Source: Nephrocerus scutellatus (lineage: Eukaryota > Arthropoda > Insecta > Diptera > Pipunculidae). Taken from it: 64,000 nt of DNA. How positions within the stretch are numbered: the stretch's first letter is position 1; every line of letters begins with the position of its first letter. Of the stretch, positions 34,540 through 45,360 are shown piece after piece. Below the pieces are notes generated by a model. That model worked only from the letters and a program-made list of their open reading frames with translations, searched no databases and was not told where the DNA came from. The DNA lies in NCBI GenBank assembly GCA_947095585.1, contig OX352763.1, positions 15,735,462 through 15,799,461 of the forward strand, in the 5' to 3' direction. The translations under genes were made by a program, and so were the position numbers.

Positions 34540-35335
34540 ATCATTATATTTGGCTCTACAACCGGGTATCGGTCAGCAAAAAAGCTCTCCACTGTTCCTG
34601 ATTTTAAGCCGATGCCATCCAGTTGCGTTACCATATTTGTCTTCAGTACCAGTTATCGGTCCTGGACTTCCGCAAAAAATCTCCATCGGTATTGATTTGT
34701 AGCCGATGCCATTCACTTTCATCATAAAATGTGTTGTCTTCACAATCATTCCGCAAAAAATCTCTCCACCGGTTCTGATTTCGAGCCGATGTTACCCAGT
34801 TTTCCATCCCTAAACTCTTCTTCTACGCCCGCATAACGTTGGCCTGTCTCGTTATCGTATCCCATAAACCCTACCGAACAGGATCCTTTTCGCTTATGCG
34901 TGCACTATGAAAACGTTCTTTCTCAGATATCGGGCTAGCAAATCTTCGTAATACTTTCAAATTGGAAGCGGCTAAGAGATTTTTAAAATGCAAATGTCAA
35001 ACTTGCTTTCGGTTTTCGGCGTTCCATTTGCACAACGTTCACCACCAAAACCAAAACAACCCTGTCACTTTGACAGCTTAACCGTGAGCTCGGTTTCAAA
35101 TACTGTTTTTGGAAAATTGGAAAGCGACATAGTGTGTTGCCCGCTGAATATTGTTTTGAGCCCATGCAATATCCCTTTTCAGACCGTATGGTATGTGGCC
35201 AGCAGTGCCCCAGAAGTATGACCACTTTCAAAATATGCTTTTTAACTTCATCCTGCCTGGATGAAGAGGAGAAACAACTTTACATTTCCTTTGTAGCTGT
35301 CTTGCTCTTTCCAGGCTAAGGATGAATATTTTCCG
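34540..35335 (-). pseudogene. LINE relic, antisense, 3' part
   Basis: The left end (ATTATATTTGGCTCTACAAC at 34543-34562) is the same 3' end as at 2296-2330, preceded here by a CATCATCATT tail. AAATCTCTCCACCGGTTCTG and GAGCCGATGTTACCCAGTT follow the other copy. A local reiteration is visible: the phrase around 'CTCTCCACTGTTCCTGATTT', then 'AATCTCCATCGGTATTGATT', then 'ATCTCTCCACCGGTTCTGAT' occurs three times within 34580-34790. 34988-35221 is open on the plus strand but is noise. Dead copy. Confidence 0.75.
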
Positions 35336-35369
35336 AAGCGATATAATAATAATTCTTCAAATTTAAAAC

Positions 35370-35710
35370 AGATGTGTATCTCTGACGGGTAAAACTTTTT
35401 GCAAAAATTTCGGAGTGAACGGGCCCTCAGCCCTGATGTGCCTATAAAATATTTTTAAAAATTAGCCCGATTTTCTTCAAATTTTAAACACGTGTGTATC
35501 ACTGATGGACAAATTTTTTTGTAAATTTTTTGGAAACATCGGGCCCTGGGGCCCAAAGGTGCCCACAATGATACACACAATTTTTTTTTGTAAATTTTTT
35601 GGAATTTTTTTGGAGTGATCGGGCTCTGAGGCCCGAGGGGTGCCCACGTAATTTTTTAAAAAATTTGTGAACACATGTGTACCTCCTATTAGAGAATTTA
35701 CATCAAAAAT
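35370..35710 (+). repeat. Tandem array, GATCGGGCCC core family
   Basis: Three units: GTGAACGGGCCCTCAGCCCT (35416), ACATCGGGCCCTGGGGCCC (35536) and GTGATCGGGCTCTGAGGCCC (35616), each with a TTCTTCAAATTTTAAACA-like and GTGTATC phrase between. Confidence 0.85.
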
Positions 35711-36220
35711 TTGTTTTTATTATCTAATCTACTATCCATTCGAAATCATAGATTGTAGTTTGTTAATTATTCTGGTCATGAGCGAAAGATAACAATTATT
35801 TAGATATCGTCTTAACTTTTGGCTTTATAGCTTCAACCACATTGAATAACTTAACCATATATCGATATTGGAATTTTCCTGATTGTGTGAAAAAACTATA
35901 GTTATAAAAATAATTATAATAATATAATAAGTGTCTTCAAATAATTGACGCGTAGTGTATACCTGTGAATAATAAAATTATTAAAGAAGATAGAGCAAAA
36001 TATATTTAAAATAACTACTAAACCGTTCCGCCACCGCTCTCTTCCTCTATCTCTTCTCGTATTACGTGGGCAATGCAATGATTTAAGTTTTTTTTCGTTA
36101 TTGGTTTAGTAGCAAATTGGTATACTCATTATTTTAATCAATAGATCAGAGTACTTTTTTCTGGTGAAGTTTTTTGGTTTTTGTTTGCTTGATGTATGTA
36201 TGTGGAGGTGTGATTTCGTC
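35711..36220. other. Unassigned intronic stretch
   Basis: AT-rich with a poorly defined (ATA)n stretch near 35900-35935. Nothing coding. Confidence 0.35.
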
Positions 36221-36464
36221 GGAGCCCGTTATAGATGTTGAATGGGCTTGATAGTTATCCGGATATTTTAATTTGGCTTATAACTTAACATAGTCGCGTC
36301 TGCCTATTTTGGATGCCGAATTCTCTCATGGCTTTATAAAATTGTACTCTGGCTATGCTATCATAGGCGGCTTTAAACTCTATAAAATGGTGTAGTGAGT
36401 TTTGATACTCTAGAAATTTTTCCATCACCTCCATAATGGTGTAAATATGTATGGACCAAGAAGA

Positions 36465-36565
36465 GAATTTTTTTTTTTTTTTTTTTTTTTTATAGAGAGT
36501 TATTGCCAAGGGATGACTCCCTGAATGACTTACGTCACGGCAATGAGTTGGGCTAAGCCATCTGA
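36465..36565 (-). repeat. Short poly(A)-tailed retroposon fragment
   Basis: On the minus strand it reads GGCTTAGCCCAACTCATTGC, CGTGACGTAAGTCATTCAGG, GAGTCATCCCTTGGCAATAA, then CTCTCTATA and a run of about 25 A. Relatives lie at 50035-50115 (minus) and 57645-57705 (plus, also ending in A-rich sequence) and in the duplicate of the latter near 61377-61440. Confidence 0.75.
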
Positions 36566-37257
36566 TACCGGGCCACATTATTTTTGAGCCGATTTATCGC
36601 TCTGATAACTTCGTCTATGCTTGGTGGAGCCTCCATTATCTCAGTTAGCTGGCCATTTAGCAACTCATGAAAGTGCTCTTCGCTCCAAGATGCCTTTGAG
36701 ATCAGCCATCATCAGATTACCCTCTTTGTCTTTGCAGCATGTGCAATGTGGTGTATATTGCGTAATACCGCGGACTCTTTGGTAGAACTTCCGCGCCTGG
36801 TGCGGTCCTTGCTCTCTGTACTGTTCTAGTTCACAGACGATATTCATCTCCCTGGCTGCTTTCTTTCGCTAGTAAACTGTTTTTTCATATCTGATTCACG
36901 GATGCAGTCTTTCGTGATGATGTAATCCACCGCGTTGGGAGCACCATACCCACAAGATAGTGGCCCGAGTCGACGTTGGCACCTCGGTACGTTCGTACCG
37001 TCATTAGGTTCGGGTTGTGGCGGCGGTCTATCAACACGTGGTCTATCTGGTTACGAGTAGCTCCATCAGGAGATACCCTATGGCTTTGTGGATATTTTTA
37101 CGCGCAAGCTTTGTACTCGCAACGACCAAATTATTGCTTGCTGGCATCTCTATGCCTCCCTCTCGTGTAAGCTATATGGGTGCCAATGTAATGCCTGAAT
37201 ACTGGCTCCCTACCTGTTTTAGTATTCATATCCCCCAGAATGATGTTTACATCATGT

Positions 37258-37470
37258 TTTTTTTTTACGGTGTCCTACGAATGGGTGACAAACGTTCCGA
37301 GAGTAATACCTTGTCACGGAAAGCTTCTCAATTCGCCGTTCGGATCCGGCCTTAAATTGTAGTCCCTTCCATTTGTTGCCAAAAATTAACATGCGCAGCA
37401 CAAATGGTCGCGGGAAGTTAGGCCATGGACCGCAATGGTCTGTCGCGCCGAATATTATTATTATCGGCCA
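37258..37470 (+). repeat. SINE fragment, head truncated
   Basis: ACGGTGTCCTACGAATGGG, GACAAACGTTCCGAGAGTAA, CAAATGGTCGCGGGAAGTTA and TGGTCTGTCGCGCCGAATAT with an ATTATTATTA tail correspond to the body and tail of the SINE family. It interrupts the LINE endonuclease relic. Confidence 0.9.
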
Positions 37471-37850
37471 GCCGCTATGCAGCGTAGATTCTATCAGCAA
37501 ATTCTTAAATCGTTTAGCCGTTTTCGCTGCATGGTCGTCGTCGTTCATCAGTGTATCCGAGGCTCATTTGGGGTTCCGTAAAATGTTTTTTTTGGGTGAG
37601 GTTATTGGCATCGCGCCAACCTTACTTTGAAATAACTAGCCGGTTCATTTCGCTTTTCCTGTACTGGAGGAAAATTACCGGCGCCCACCACGTGGAGGTT
37701 TGATCGCACTTCCACCAGTCAGAGAAAGTTACGGCCACCTGCAATTCTGATGCATTTTGTATTATTCCTTCTATTCTGCTGATGGCTGACCGCCATCGAC
37801 TGTATCCGCAATATTCTCGGCACTTCTTTGTCTTGTTGCAACATTATGAA

Positions 37851-39051
37851 GTGTCATATGTTGATTCGAAGTTTTAGACGTTCAATTGTTCGTTTATATG
37901 AATGAGTACGTCGACCAAATATTGGAGTTAGTGCGCGTTAAGTTGTCGAAACTGAAATCGAACTTTGAATAATTTTCAACCGTTGATGAAGCATGCAACT
38001 TTCCATGATTAAACTACACGATAGATTTCCTAACTCCACGCTTAGCCGAAAAACCCTATTGAAAAAATCGGGCGCCCCTGTTGAAAAATCTATTACCTTC
38101 GCACTTTAGCGTACATAATGTCAAAAAATTTTATTTAATTGCTATGACAATTTTGCGAGACACCATTTATTCCTTCGCCTAAGTTTCTGCCGGGTCGTAC
38201 ACAATCTGGCAGCGTAAAATGAAATCTGGTCGACCTTGTCGAAAGAACAGGAAATCTAAACACACTACAGTATAATTAGTATTCCGCACAACAACTTAGT
38301 GTTTTTTCGCGAACTTTTTCCATCTAATAGAAATATCTGTTATTTTTTTAATAGTGGGTTGACAGATTTGAATTAAGCTAAGTTTTAATTTTTAACTAAC
38401 TACGCGATCAATTTAGTACATTATCGAAATTTGTATTATATATAAGAAACTACAAAGTAATTTTCTAAGCAAAACGAAAGCGATTAAAAAATCTATAAAA
38501 AAATAACATATGTGGATCGTTCATCGGAGTATTTATAATAGCAATCCACTAGAGGCGCTATTAATTCGTCATTAAAAGCTAAGCTTACACAAACGCACAT
38601 ACATACCATCATATCGTCTCCACATGCAAATCAATGAAAATATTTATTTGATTTATTCACTTGTCAAGAAATGGAGATGATAATGTCATTCGTTCACATT
38701 CATTTGTACGTTGAAGAATATGCGATGACCCATTTGATTTATCGATAGCACTCCCGTAAAAAGCGTTTGTGTCGTTTGTGCCTGATTAGCAATTTTATTT
38801 GTTTATATTTTCATCGAAACATTGTTATGTACTCGTAGCAAAGAGAGTGGAGAGCTTCTGTTTACAATAACTTTAATATTTAGATAAGTGACGACAGCAC
38901 ACAGGTCATAAATATTTTTAAATTGTCTTGGTCGCTGAGTGCAAATGACTTAACGTGATTAGAGTGAACTCTGCAATTTTTTGATAAGCTTAATAGGTAT
39001 ACTTGAAAAGTATCTGGAGTGGTATACACCAGCACTTAAACATCATACTAA
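37851..39051. other. Unassigned intronic stretch
   Basis: No repeat family or coding frame recognised. The block resembles single-copy fly non-coding DNA. Confidence 0.35.
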
Positions 39052-39614
39052 ATGACGACTACTACCGATGAGAAAACCTTGGTAGTTTTATGCCCCGATC
39101 TGAGTAGAAAGCGGCTTATCTCTAGCCAAGTTCCCATAAAAACAAATTCACTACTTCCTACTTTTCTGTTACTTTTTGTTTTTTATTTGTTTCTTTACCT
39201 AAAGATAAAGGCAAGAAATAATTTTGTTGCAAGAAATCTTAAAAGAGGAAGATTTTTGATATCAAACAAAAAAAAAATAGTCATATTTGCAGAATTAATT
39301 ACAATACCAGTATCTCCCCGTGGGTACATTCATTTATAAAAATTTATTTGTCAGTGATAAGCCAAAACACAAGTTAAATTTTTTTTTTTTTTCAGTGGAG
39401 TATAAGAAGAGTTTTGGGAGCTTTTAGTTTTATTAATCGATCGTGTCATACTTTTAGTTCAAGGGAAATCCCAAGCAGTAACTTACAATACTTAAAGTCA
39501 TCTTTGATACTTAAAGGTAGAGAAATTGATGAAGAATCGAAAAACCACAACTATCCAGAAACATCTAAAAATGCTTATTTACGGAAGTCATGTATTTTTC
39601 TTGGCTATTTATAA
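39052..39614 (+). other. Candidate small spliced ORF, unrecognised
   Basis: An ATG frame (39052-39339, 95 codons) starts 'MTTTTDEKTLVVLCPDLSRK' and has one hydrophobic segment (residues about 37-53, 'TFLLLFVFYLFLYLKI'). At 39380-39394 a strong polypyrimidine tract ends in TTTCAG, followed by a frame open for 73 codons (39395-39613: 'WSIRRVLGAFSFINRS' ... 'CIFLGYL' stop). A donor-like GTATCT at 39310 is in phase 0, and would join the two through an 85-base intron, a usual size for flies. The hydrophobic codons of the first part are themselves a pyrimidine tract ending CTAAAG, so even that part could be intronic. No family recognised; a relic of a mobile element is as likely as a gene. Confidence 0.25.
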
Positions 39615-39621
39615 CCTTGTG

Positions 39622-39800
39622 GGCGCCGTGGCTCAGTGGAAATGCGCATAGCTGCTGAACAGGAGGTTCGTGGTTCGAATCCCACTAACACCAAAAACAA
39701 TTTTTCACGGTGACCCACTTTTCTTGGGAAGCTTCTCAATTCACCGTTCGGATCCGGCTTTAAATTGTAGGTGCCTTCCATTTGTGTCCAAAAAACCGTG
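39622..39800 (+). repeat. tRNA-derived SINE, head and body, 3' end lost
   Basis: GGGCGCCGTGGCTCAGTGGA at 39625-39644 is identical to the head of the full-length copy, and the B box GGTTCGAATCC (39672-39682) is a perfect consensus. The body stops after TTGTGTCCAAAAAA (about 39796). Confidence 0.9.
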
Positions 39801-40795
39801 TAATTCAGGGATGTGGATGTGGTAGGTCGTCCTTCGTGGTGCCTAGAACAAGTTCGACAATATATTTATTAATTTTCTTGTCAATCTTAACTCGATCTAA
39901 AAGCCCCTATAAATCCTAGTCTAGCATTTAAAAGATGGTTGATAGGGATGGTTGATGGGTAAGATGGTTGAGCGTTTTTCAGATAATGTGTTGTTGCCTG
40001 AATGAAATGCGTATTTGCTGAATAGTTTATTAAGATATCTTTTGGTCATTGTTATAATTTCTAATTTATGGGAAACAGTTGTACCCGCAACAAGTAAATT
40101 TTAAAAGAACATAACAGTTAAATGGAATAAATTTTTGCAAAATTTGAAATATATTGCTGCTAATGAAAACTACGCAGTAATGTGAAATTGTGAATTACAA
40201 AAAAATAAATAGCCGCACACTCACAGGACAAGAAAATTCAGAAAGAAAAAATAGAAAAAAATACATACTCGTAGTTACAGAGTTCTCCTCTCATACATTT
40301 TGAAATGACAACTAAACTTTACATTGTACGAGAACTACTTATAGATTTACGATCGTATTTATATGTGTGATAATTTGTTGTTTTCAAAAACTCAAAAGAC
40401 GAAGAAAATTTTATTTAAACAAAAACAAAAAAACATTAAGACTTTTCATTGCCTTTTGCCAATTTGCTGCAACATTGTGTGCTCGATTTAAAATTAGTCG
40501 CTCAATATTGCATTATTTGTCATGCATACAGTATATAAGTTAAGTATATTATAGTGATGACGGTGGGTGGATGAATAAATTCATAGTTTCTGTTGCTTTT
40601 GGTTGTTGTTGTTTTTCTTCTTCCTAAAATCTGCATTATGTCTCCGTTTGCGCCGGCCGGCTGCGGCTTCTTGTACTTAGACTTGGTTGGTTGGGTGCTT
40701 TTTTTTGAGCTGCGCAAAAATATAATTTGTTTTCCCAATGAAATGTATGACCACCATAGTAAAGTATATGACCTGTTGCGTTCTGTTTTTAAATT
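39801..40795. other. Unassigned intronic stretch
   Basis: AT-rich; two overlapping opposite frames at 40520-40886 are low-complexity and run into the repeat head at 40805. No gene supported. Confidence 0.35.
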
Positions 40796-40804
40796 CTCTA
40801 TATT

Positions 40805-41930
40805 AACTTTGCGTGCCCGTGGCTGGCTGGCTGGCTGGTCAGAATTTCTGATAAATTTTTTACCCACTTCCCAAAGCTCGATTTAATTGAAATTTTGAAC
40901 ACATGTATATTTCCGGTGACAATACTTTCTATTAAACCTCGGACCTTGGGGTCGGGGAAAAATAGTTAGCTATAAGCTAGCTCTAATATTAATTTTTTCC
41001 AAACTAACCCGCTTCAGACTTTGCACACATATGTATCCCCTATTAGAGAATTTACATGAAAAATTAATTAATTTTTTATGGATTGTTTTTTTATTTTCAC
41101 TTGAATAGGCAATGACAACTTGACTTTTCCTGTCTGTCGGTTTTTCCTACTTTTTAACCACCTTCCACACGACCTAGAGAGATCTCGCGTATGACACGTG
41201 TCGCGGTTATTACCGTGTGTCGATGTCCTGCCATTTGCCAGGAAAATACATATTTAAACATTCAAGTATTCAAGTAAAATTTTTTTAAATTGTCTATATT
41301 AACTTCGCGTGTCCAGTTCGGTTGGCTGGCTGGCTGACCAAACCTTGTGATCAATTTTTAACCCACTTCCCAAAGCCCACATGTGTTTCCGGTGACAACA
41401 CTTTCTATTAAAATTTGTGCATTTTTTAAATTTCCTCAGCGCCGAGGGGTGCCCTCATAAATTTATGTATCTCCGATGGACAACACTTTTTGTAAAATTT
41501 TTGGAGTGATCAGATCCCGAGGTCAGGTGGCCCCATAAATTTTTTTTTCTGATTTTCTTAAAATTTTAAACACATGTGTATCTTCGATGGAAAACAATTT
41601 TTGTGAAAATTTGGCAGTGATCGGGCCCCAGGGCCGAGGGGCTCCCATATAAATTTTTTTGTTTTAAATTTTTATTTGAAATTTTGTAGACATTTGGTTA
41701 GTGATCGGGCCCAAGGGCGAGGGGCTCCCATATAAATTTTTTTTTTAAATTTTCTTGAAATTTTGTACACATGTGTATCTTTGAGGACAAGACTTTCTGT
41801 AAAAATTTGAAAGCGATCGGGTCCCGGGCCTGAAGCTCGCATTTTTTTTTTTATTTTTATTTTTATTATTTTTAAAAACTAACCCGATTTTGGATTGTTT
41901 TTATTATTCTGGTTCTTTGTATCGTTGTGA
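40805..41930 (+). repeat. Two copies of the GCTGGCTGG-headed repeat with tandem core units
   Basis: The head (TTAACTTTGCGTGCCCGTGG, GCTGGCTGGCTGG, CCCACTTCCCAAAGCTCG) occurs at 40804-40880 and again at 41303-41375 (TTAACTTCGCGTGTCCAGTT, GGCTGGCTGGCTG, CCCACTTCCCAAAGCCCA). The second head is followed by four to five core units with GTGATCGGGCCCCAGGGCC-type centres (41510, 41617, 41700, 41812). A third head lies alone near 62481-62520. This shows that the head and the core array form one mobile family. Confidence 0.85.
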
Positions 41931-42612
41931 ATTATTTTTTTTACAGATGAAAAAAAAGCTTAAAATAAATACATAAACGAAAAAGTTATTTAAATTTTTA
42001 AACGCAATAGTGAGTTCTGGCCCACCCAGTACATACAGCAGAAATGTTTCCTATCACTACTTTTAGGTTGTTACTCTCTTTACTTATCTAAGCGAACTCT
42101 GCTGTGCTATCAGTTTGTTTTGAATGGTTGCATGTATGTATGAAACGCGTCATTCCTTAGTTTTATACAGTAGACGTAGACGCATTGCTATAGTGAATTA
42201 ATAGAAACTAGTCATGTACTCTACTGCATTGCTCACTTGACAGATGTACAATGCAGTGCGAATCTTCTGCAAACAAAAGCTTATAATTAGGGCACGCGTA
42301 AATAGGCTTTTGACTCTTATAATGGTAGGCTGTATGCTTGGCATTGTCAAACTACAAAACTAGGCCGACTAAATCGGCAACAGCCTATACAAGCTTATAT
42401 GAAAAATATGATAATTGTCAGTAAACACTAGAGAACGCAAAATGTCAGAAAATTTACCAACCAAAATTTGTTCATAAAAAAATCACAATTTTTGCTACAT
42501 TGTTTAATATTTTTTGGTTTTTGTAAGTACTTGAGTCCTAATATATAGTTACCACTCTAAAAAATATGTAAAGTTCATTGTCACAATCGTTTGTTAAGAT
42601 ACCTAAGCGCAC
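41931..42612. other. Unassigned intronic stretch
   Basis: AT-rich; no repeat or gene recognised. Confidence 0.35.
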
Positions 42613-42614
42613 CA

Positions 42615-42742
42615 CCCATTCATTGTGTTGTGCACACAAATGGAAGGGACCTACAATTTAAGACCGGACCCGAACGGCGAATTGGGAAGATTTCCGTAAC
42701 AAGTTATAACTCTCGGAACGTTCGTCAGCCATTTGCGACCAG
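42615..42742 (-). repeat. SINE body fragment, minus strand
   Basis: The plus strand reads CACAAATGGAAGGGACCTAC, AATTTAAGACCGGACCCGAA, CTCTCGGAACGTTCGTCAGC, which is the inverted body of the SINE family. No head, no tail. Confidence 0.85.
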
Positions 42743-43060
42743 CGCCACCTAACGGGTCAAAAAAAATTAAATTTATTGGAGCACCAAATGATCATATGGT
42801 GTGAATATGAACCAAATCCAATCATGAACAAAAATTTTCGTAAATATCTGGACTCCAGCGTCACCTAACGGTTCCAAAAAAAAAACTTAAATTTATTGGA
42901 GCACCAAACGAACATATGGTGTGCATATGAATCAAATCCAACCATAATAACAAATTTTCGTAAATATCTCGATTCCAGCGCAAACAGGTCCAAAAAAAAA
43001 ACTTAAACTTATCGGAGCACCAAACGTTCATGTGGTGTAAATATGGCTTCGATACAATTA
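42743..43060 (-). repeat. Tandem array of about 125-bp units shared with 12340-13130
   Basis: Three units: CAGCGCCACCTAACGGGTC (42741), CAGCGTCACCTAACGGTTC (42856) and a shorter CAGCGCAAACAGGTCC (42977), each with TTTATTGGAGCACCAAA, CATATGGTGTG and ATTTTCGTAAATATCT. In reverse orientation this is the unit of the Helitron-like element at 12340-13224. Confidence 0.88.
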
Positions 43061-44395
43061 TGTAATTAGGCGATATTAAAATTCCTTGTAGGTCAGCAGT
43101 TCACCTAAAATGTATCTTTCTCTTTTAGTTTAAAATTTGGAACATTCTGCATCAAAATTTCTGTCAAAAGACACAAAAACCAGTAAGCAAGCAAAGCGCA
43201 CAAATTGACATACCATTCAGAAACTTGTTCGCAAATGCAATAAACGTTCTTAATATTTGTGTGTGTGATTATTTTGTTGCTGATGTGTTGTATTTCTTAC
43301 TTCTGTGCAATCTGAATTTTAGTATATTGCCTAAATTGCTTAATGTCAGAATATAAATTGGCCATTAAGTTGAAAACATGTTCATTGTGGTCGTCCTTGT
43401 CATCTTCATCGTGTATGCCTTAGATTGTTATCTGTGGCCGATTTAAGACAATCGCTTATCGCTCTTTTGAGTTTATAAGTCATTTATCATATTTTCTTTG
43501 CCTGCTGGTTAAGTTAATTTCGCACAAACAAAATACTTGTTCATTTTTGATATCGCACATATATATGTTCTGCCGCAGAGGATATTATCGTAAGTTAGCC
43601 TATGCTGTTAGTCACTAACTTCATCGTATCCGTTGTTGTTTCGTTTTTTAAAGCTTCATTGAACTTTATGTAAATCGGGAAATGTATGTTAATATTTCCA
43701 AATTTGTACTACAAATTAACAAATGGATGTACATTAGCATCAGAGTCAGTCAACATTTGAGCACTTTTATTTTTCAAGTGCAATAACCTTGTGTAACGGG
43801 CTAAATAAAGTGTAATTGACGTACGAAATGCCGTTCCATTAGCGTGATAGTGAAACTTGCAAAAACCAACAACACAAATTGCGGTATTGATTGCACTCAT
43901 ATCCGAGTGAATACAGTGAGATTAAGGATTTTTTTAAAGTTTCTTATGCTCTCACAGATTAACCATTTCTGAAGCTTTTAAATACTGGAGAATTTTACTA
44001 CTAAATATTATGAAGGAATTGCAGCGGTTTCAATTTAGGTGTGTTCACTTTTTGAGACCTACTAACTATAGAAATGTATTTTCAAAGCGAAGTGTTTGCT
44101 TTTAATACTTATTTAAGCCTATCATGCTATTTTAACCTATATTTTAGATCTTCAACGGAGTGAGCTGACGCGTATAATGAAATAATGAGTCGCTTTTATT
44201 AAACCGTAGATCGGAATGGTAGTCGACATTTCTGAAAAGACAGGCTAATTTCTTGCTTATCTAACTGTTTCCATTGTTCATTTGGATTCTATATTAATGG
44301 TCTAAAAAAAGCTTTGCTCTATTCGACATTACGATAGGCCAAATCATTTGAGAGGCTATAAAGCCAAAGTCATATATACTATCCATTACCTGATC
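43061..44395. other. Unassigned intronic stretch
   Basis: No recognised repeats; possibly single-copy. No coding support. Confidence 0.35.
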
Positions 44396-44399
44396 CATG

Positions 44400-45360
44400 T
44401 TTCGCTAGCATGTTTCCTATTTCCAATACGTATATCTCCTCAAAAATCACAAAGTAGCTGGACTAGATGGCATACCAGTCGAGTTCTTAAAAGCAAATTC
44501 CAACCAAACCGGCTAGTGTTCTGCTTTCATTAATACAGACAGTTTGAGAAAACCAAACCTCTCCCAGAGACTGGAAGGATAGAGTTATTGTTAAGGTACC
44601 AAAGAAAGGCATCCTCAAAAAATGTAAAAACTGGCAACTACAAAAATAGGAAAAGGCAACTATTATTCTGAAGCGGACAAAGGCAAGAATCGAGTTTACA
44701 CTTAAGAGGCATCATGCGGGTTTTCCAGCGTTCGATCGTGTGTCGACCATATCTCGAACAGTCTGCTTAGTTTCAGTCAGCGTTTTACTTAATGTTCGTG
44801 GATTTTAAGAAGGCCTTTGACCAGGTTAACCGAGAATACATAAGGATATCATTTCTTTTAAGAGGAATTCCCTCTTAAATAGTTGCTATTATAAAAATGT
44901 CCTACAACAGCGTAAGATGCTTCGTTTTGCTTAATAGACAGCTCTCCGTCTTTTTCGAATTGAGAAAGGGAGTGAGACAAATACTTTTTCTACTAACGAT
45001 AGATGAATTACTGACTGGCACCGTTGGTACAGTGGAACATGGCATTAATGGAGACCGTTTCAAAGGCTACGCCACTTGGATTAGGCCGATGATATATGTT
45101 TCCTGGCAAGTAACATGACTGGCCTTAACGGAATGTGTCTCTCACTGCAGGTGAAAGAAAGATCAATCAATCTAAATATAAATGGCAATAAAAGAAAAAT
45201 AATGCCCACCGGCCGCTCGACACATCAGCGTATTATTTTGCAGGAGAACAGTTTAAATAGCTCGGAATTATTGCATCAGCTGAAAATAGTACATATCTGG
45301 ACGTTAAAAGTCAAATAAATAAATGTCGAGCTTTCTTCGGTGCTCTATTTCCAATTTGGA
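44400..45360 (+). pseudogene. LINE reverse transcriptase relic, plus strand
   Basis: Following frames: 'LKNHKVAGLDGIPVEFLKAN' (44435-44495, the RT entry block), 'KVPKKGILKKCKNW'-like codons (44595-44635), 'FVDFKKAFDQVNREY' (44794-44838; catalytic A motif with Asp), 'MSYNSVRCFVLLNRQLSVFF' and 'GVRQILFLLTIDELLTGTVG' (44897-45040; the usual 'GVRQGC.LSP' is cut, 6-8 residues lost), 'LDYADDICLLASN'-like codons distorted near 45078-45112, and 'LNINGNKRKIMPTGRSTHQR' (45170-45230). Deletions and stops make it inactive. Part of it is inside tandem duplication B. Confidence 0.8.

Larger units (their letters stand above)
36225..37850 (-). pseudogene. LINE ORF2 relic, antisense, endonuclease to RT, with nested insertions
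   Basis: Going leftwards from about 37250: 'HDVNIILGDMNTKTGREP' with 'VFRHYIGTH' (endonuclease catalytic block with the conserved Gly-Asp-Met/Phe-Asn), then 'QIDHVLIDRRHNPNLMTVRT' and 'GANVDSGHYLV' (the usual Ser-Asp-His is here Ser-Gly-His, so an essential Asp is lost), then an 'EYRLCELEQYREQGP' type linker, and 'FIEFKAAYDSIARVQFYKA' (36400-36330), the start of the RT palm with the A-motif 'F.DF..A.DS'. A SINE fragment (37258-37470) and a poly(A)-tailed short retroposon (36465-36560) interrupt it. A sister copy of the RT part is at 54620-55265. The right limit beyond 37600 is approximate. Confidence 0.8.

Noticed and set aside
39622..39700. Possible tRNA gene (A box and perfect B box)
   Set aside because: No acceptor-stem pairing with a matching 3' side; the sequence continues into the SINE body, so it is a tRNA-derived SINE head.
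40520..40886. Overlapping frames of 115 (minus) and 97 (plus) codons
   Set aside because: Low-complexity, and both run into the head of an interspersed repeat; no family features.
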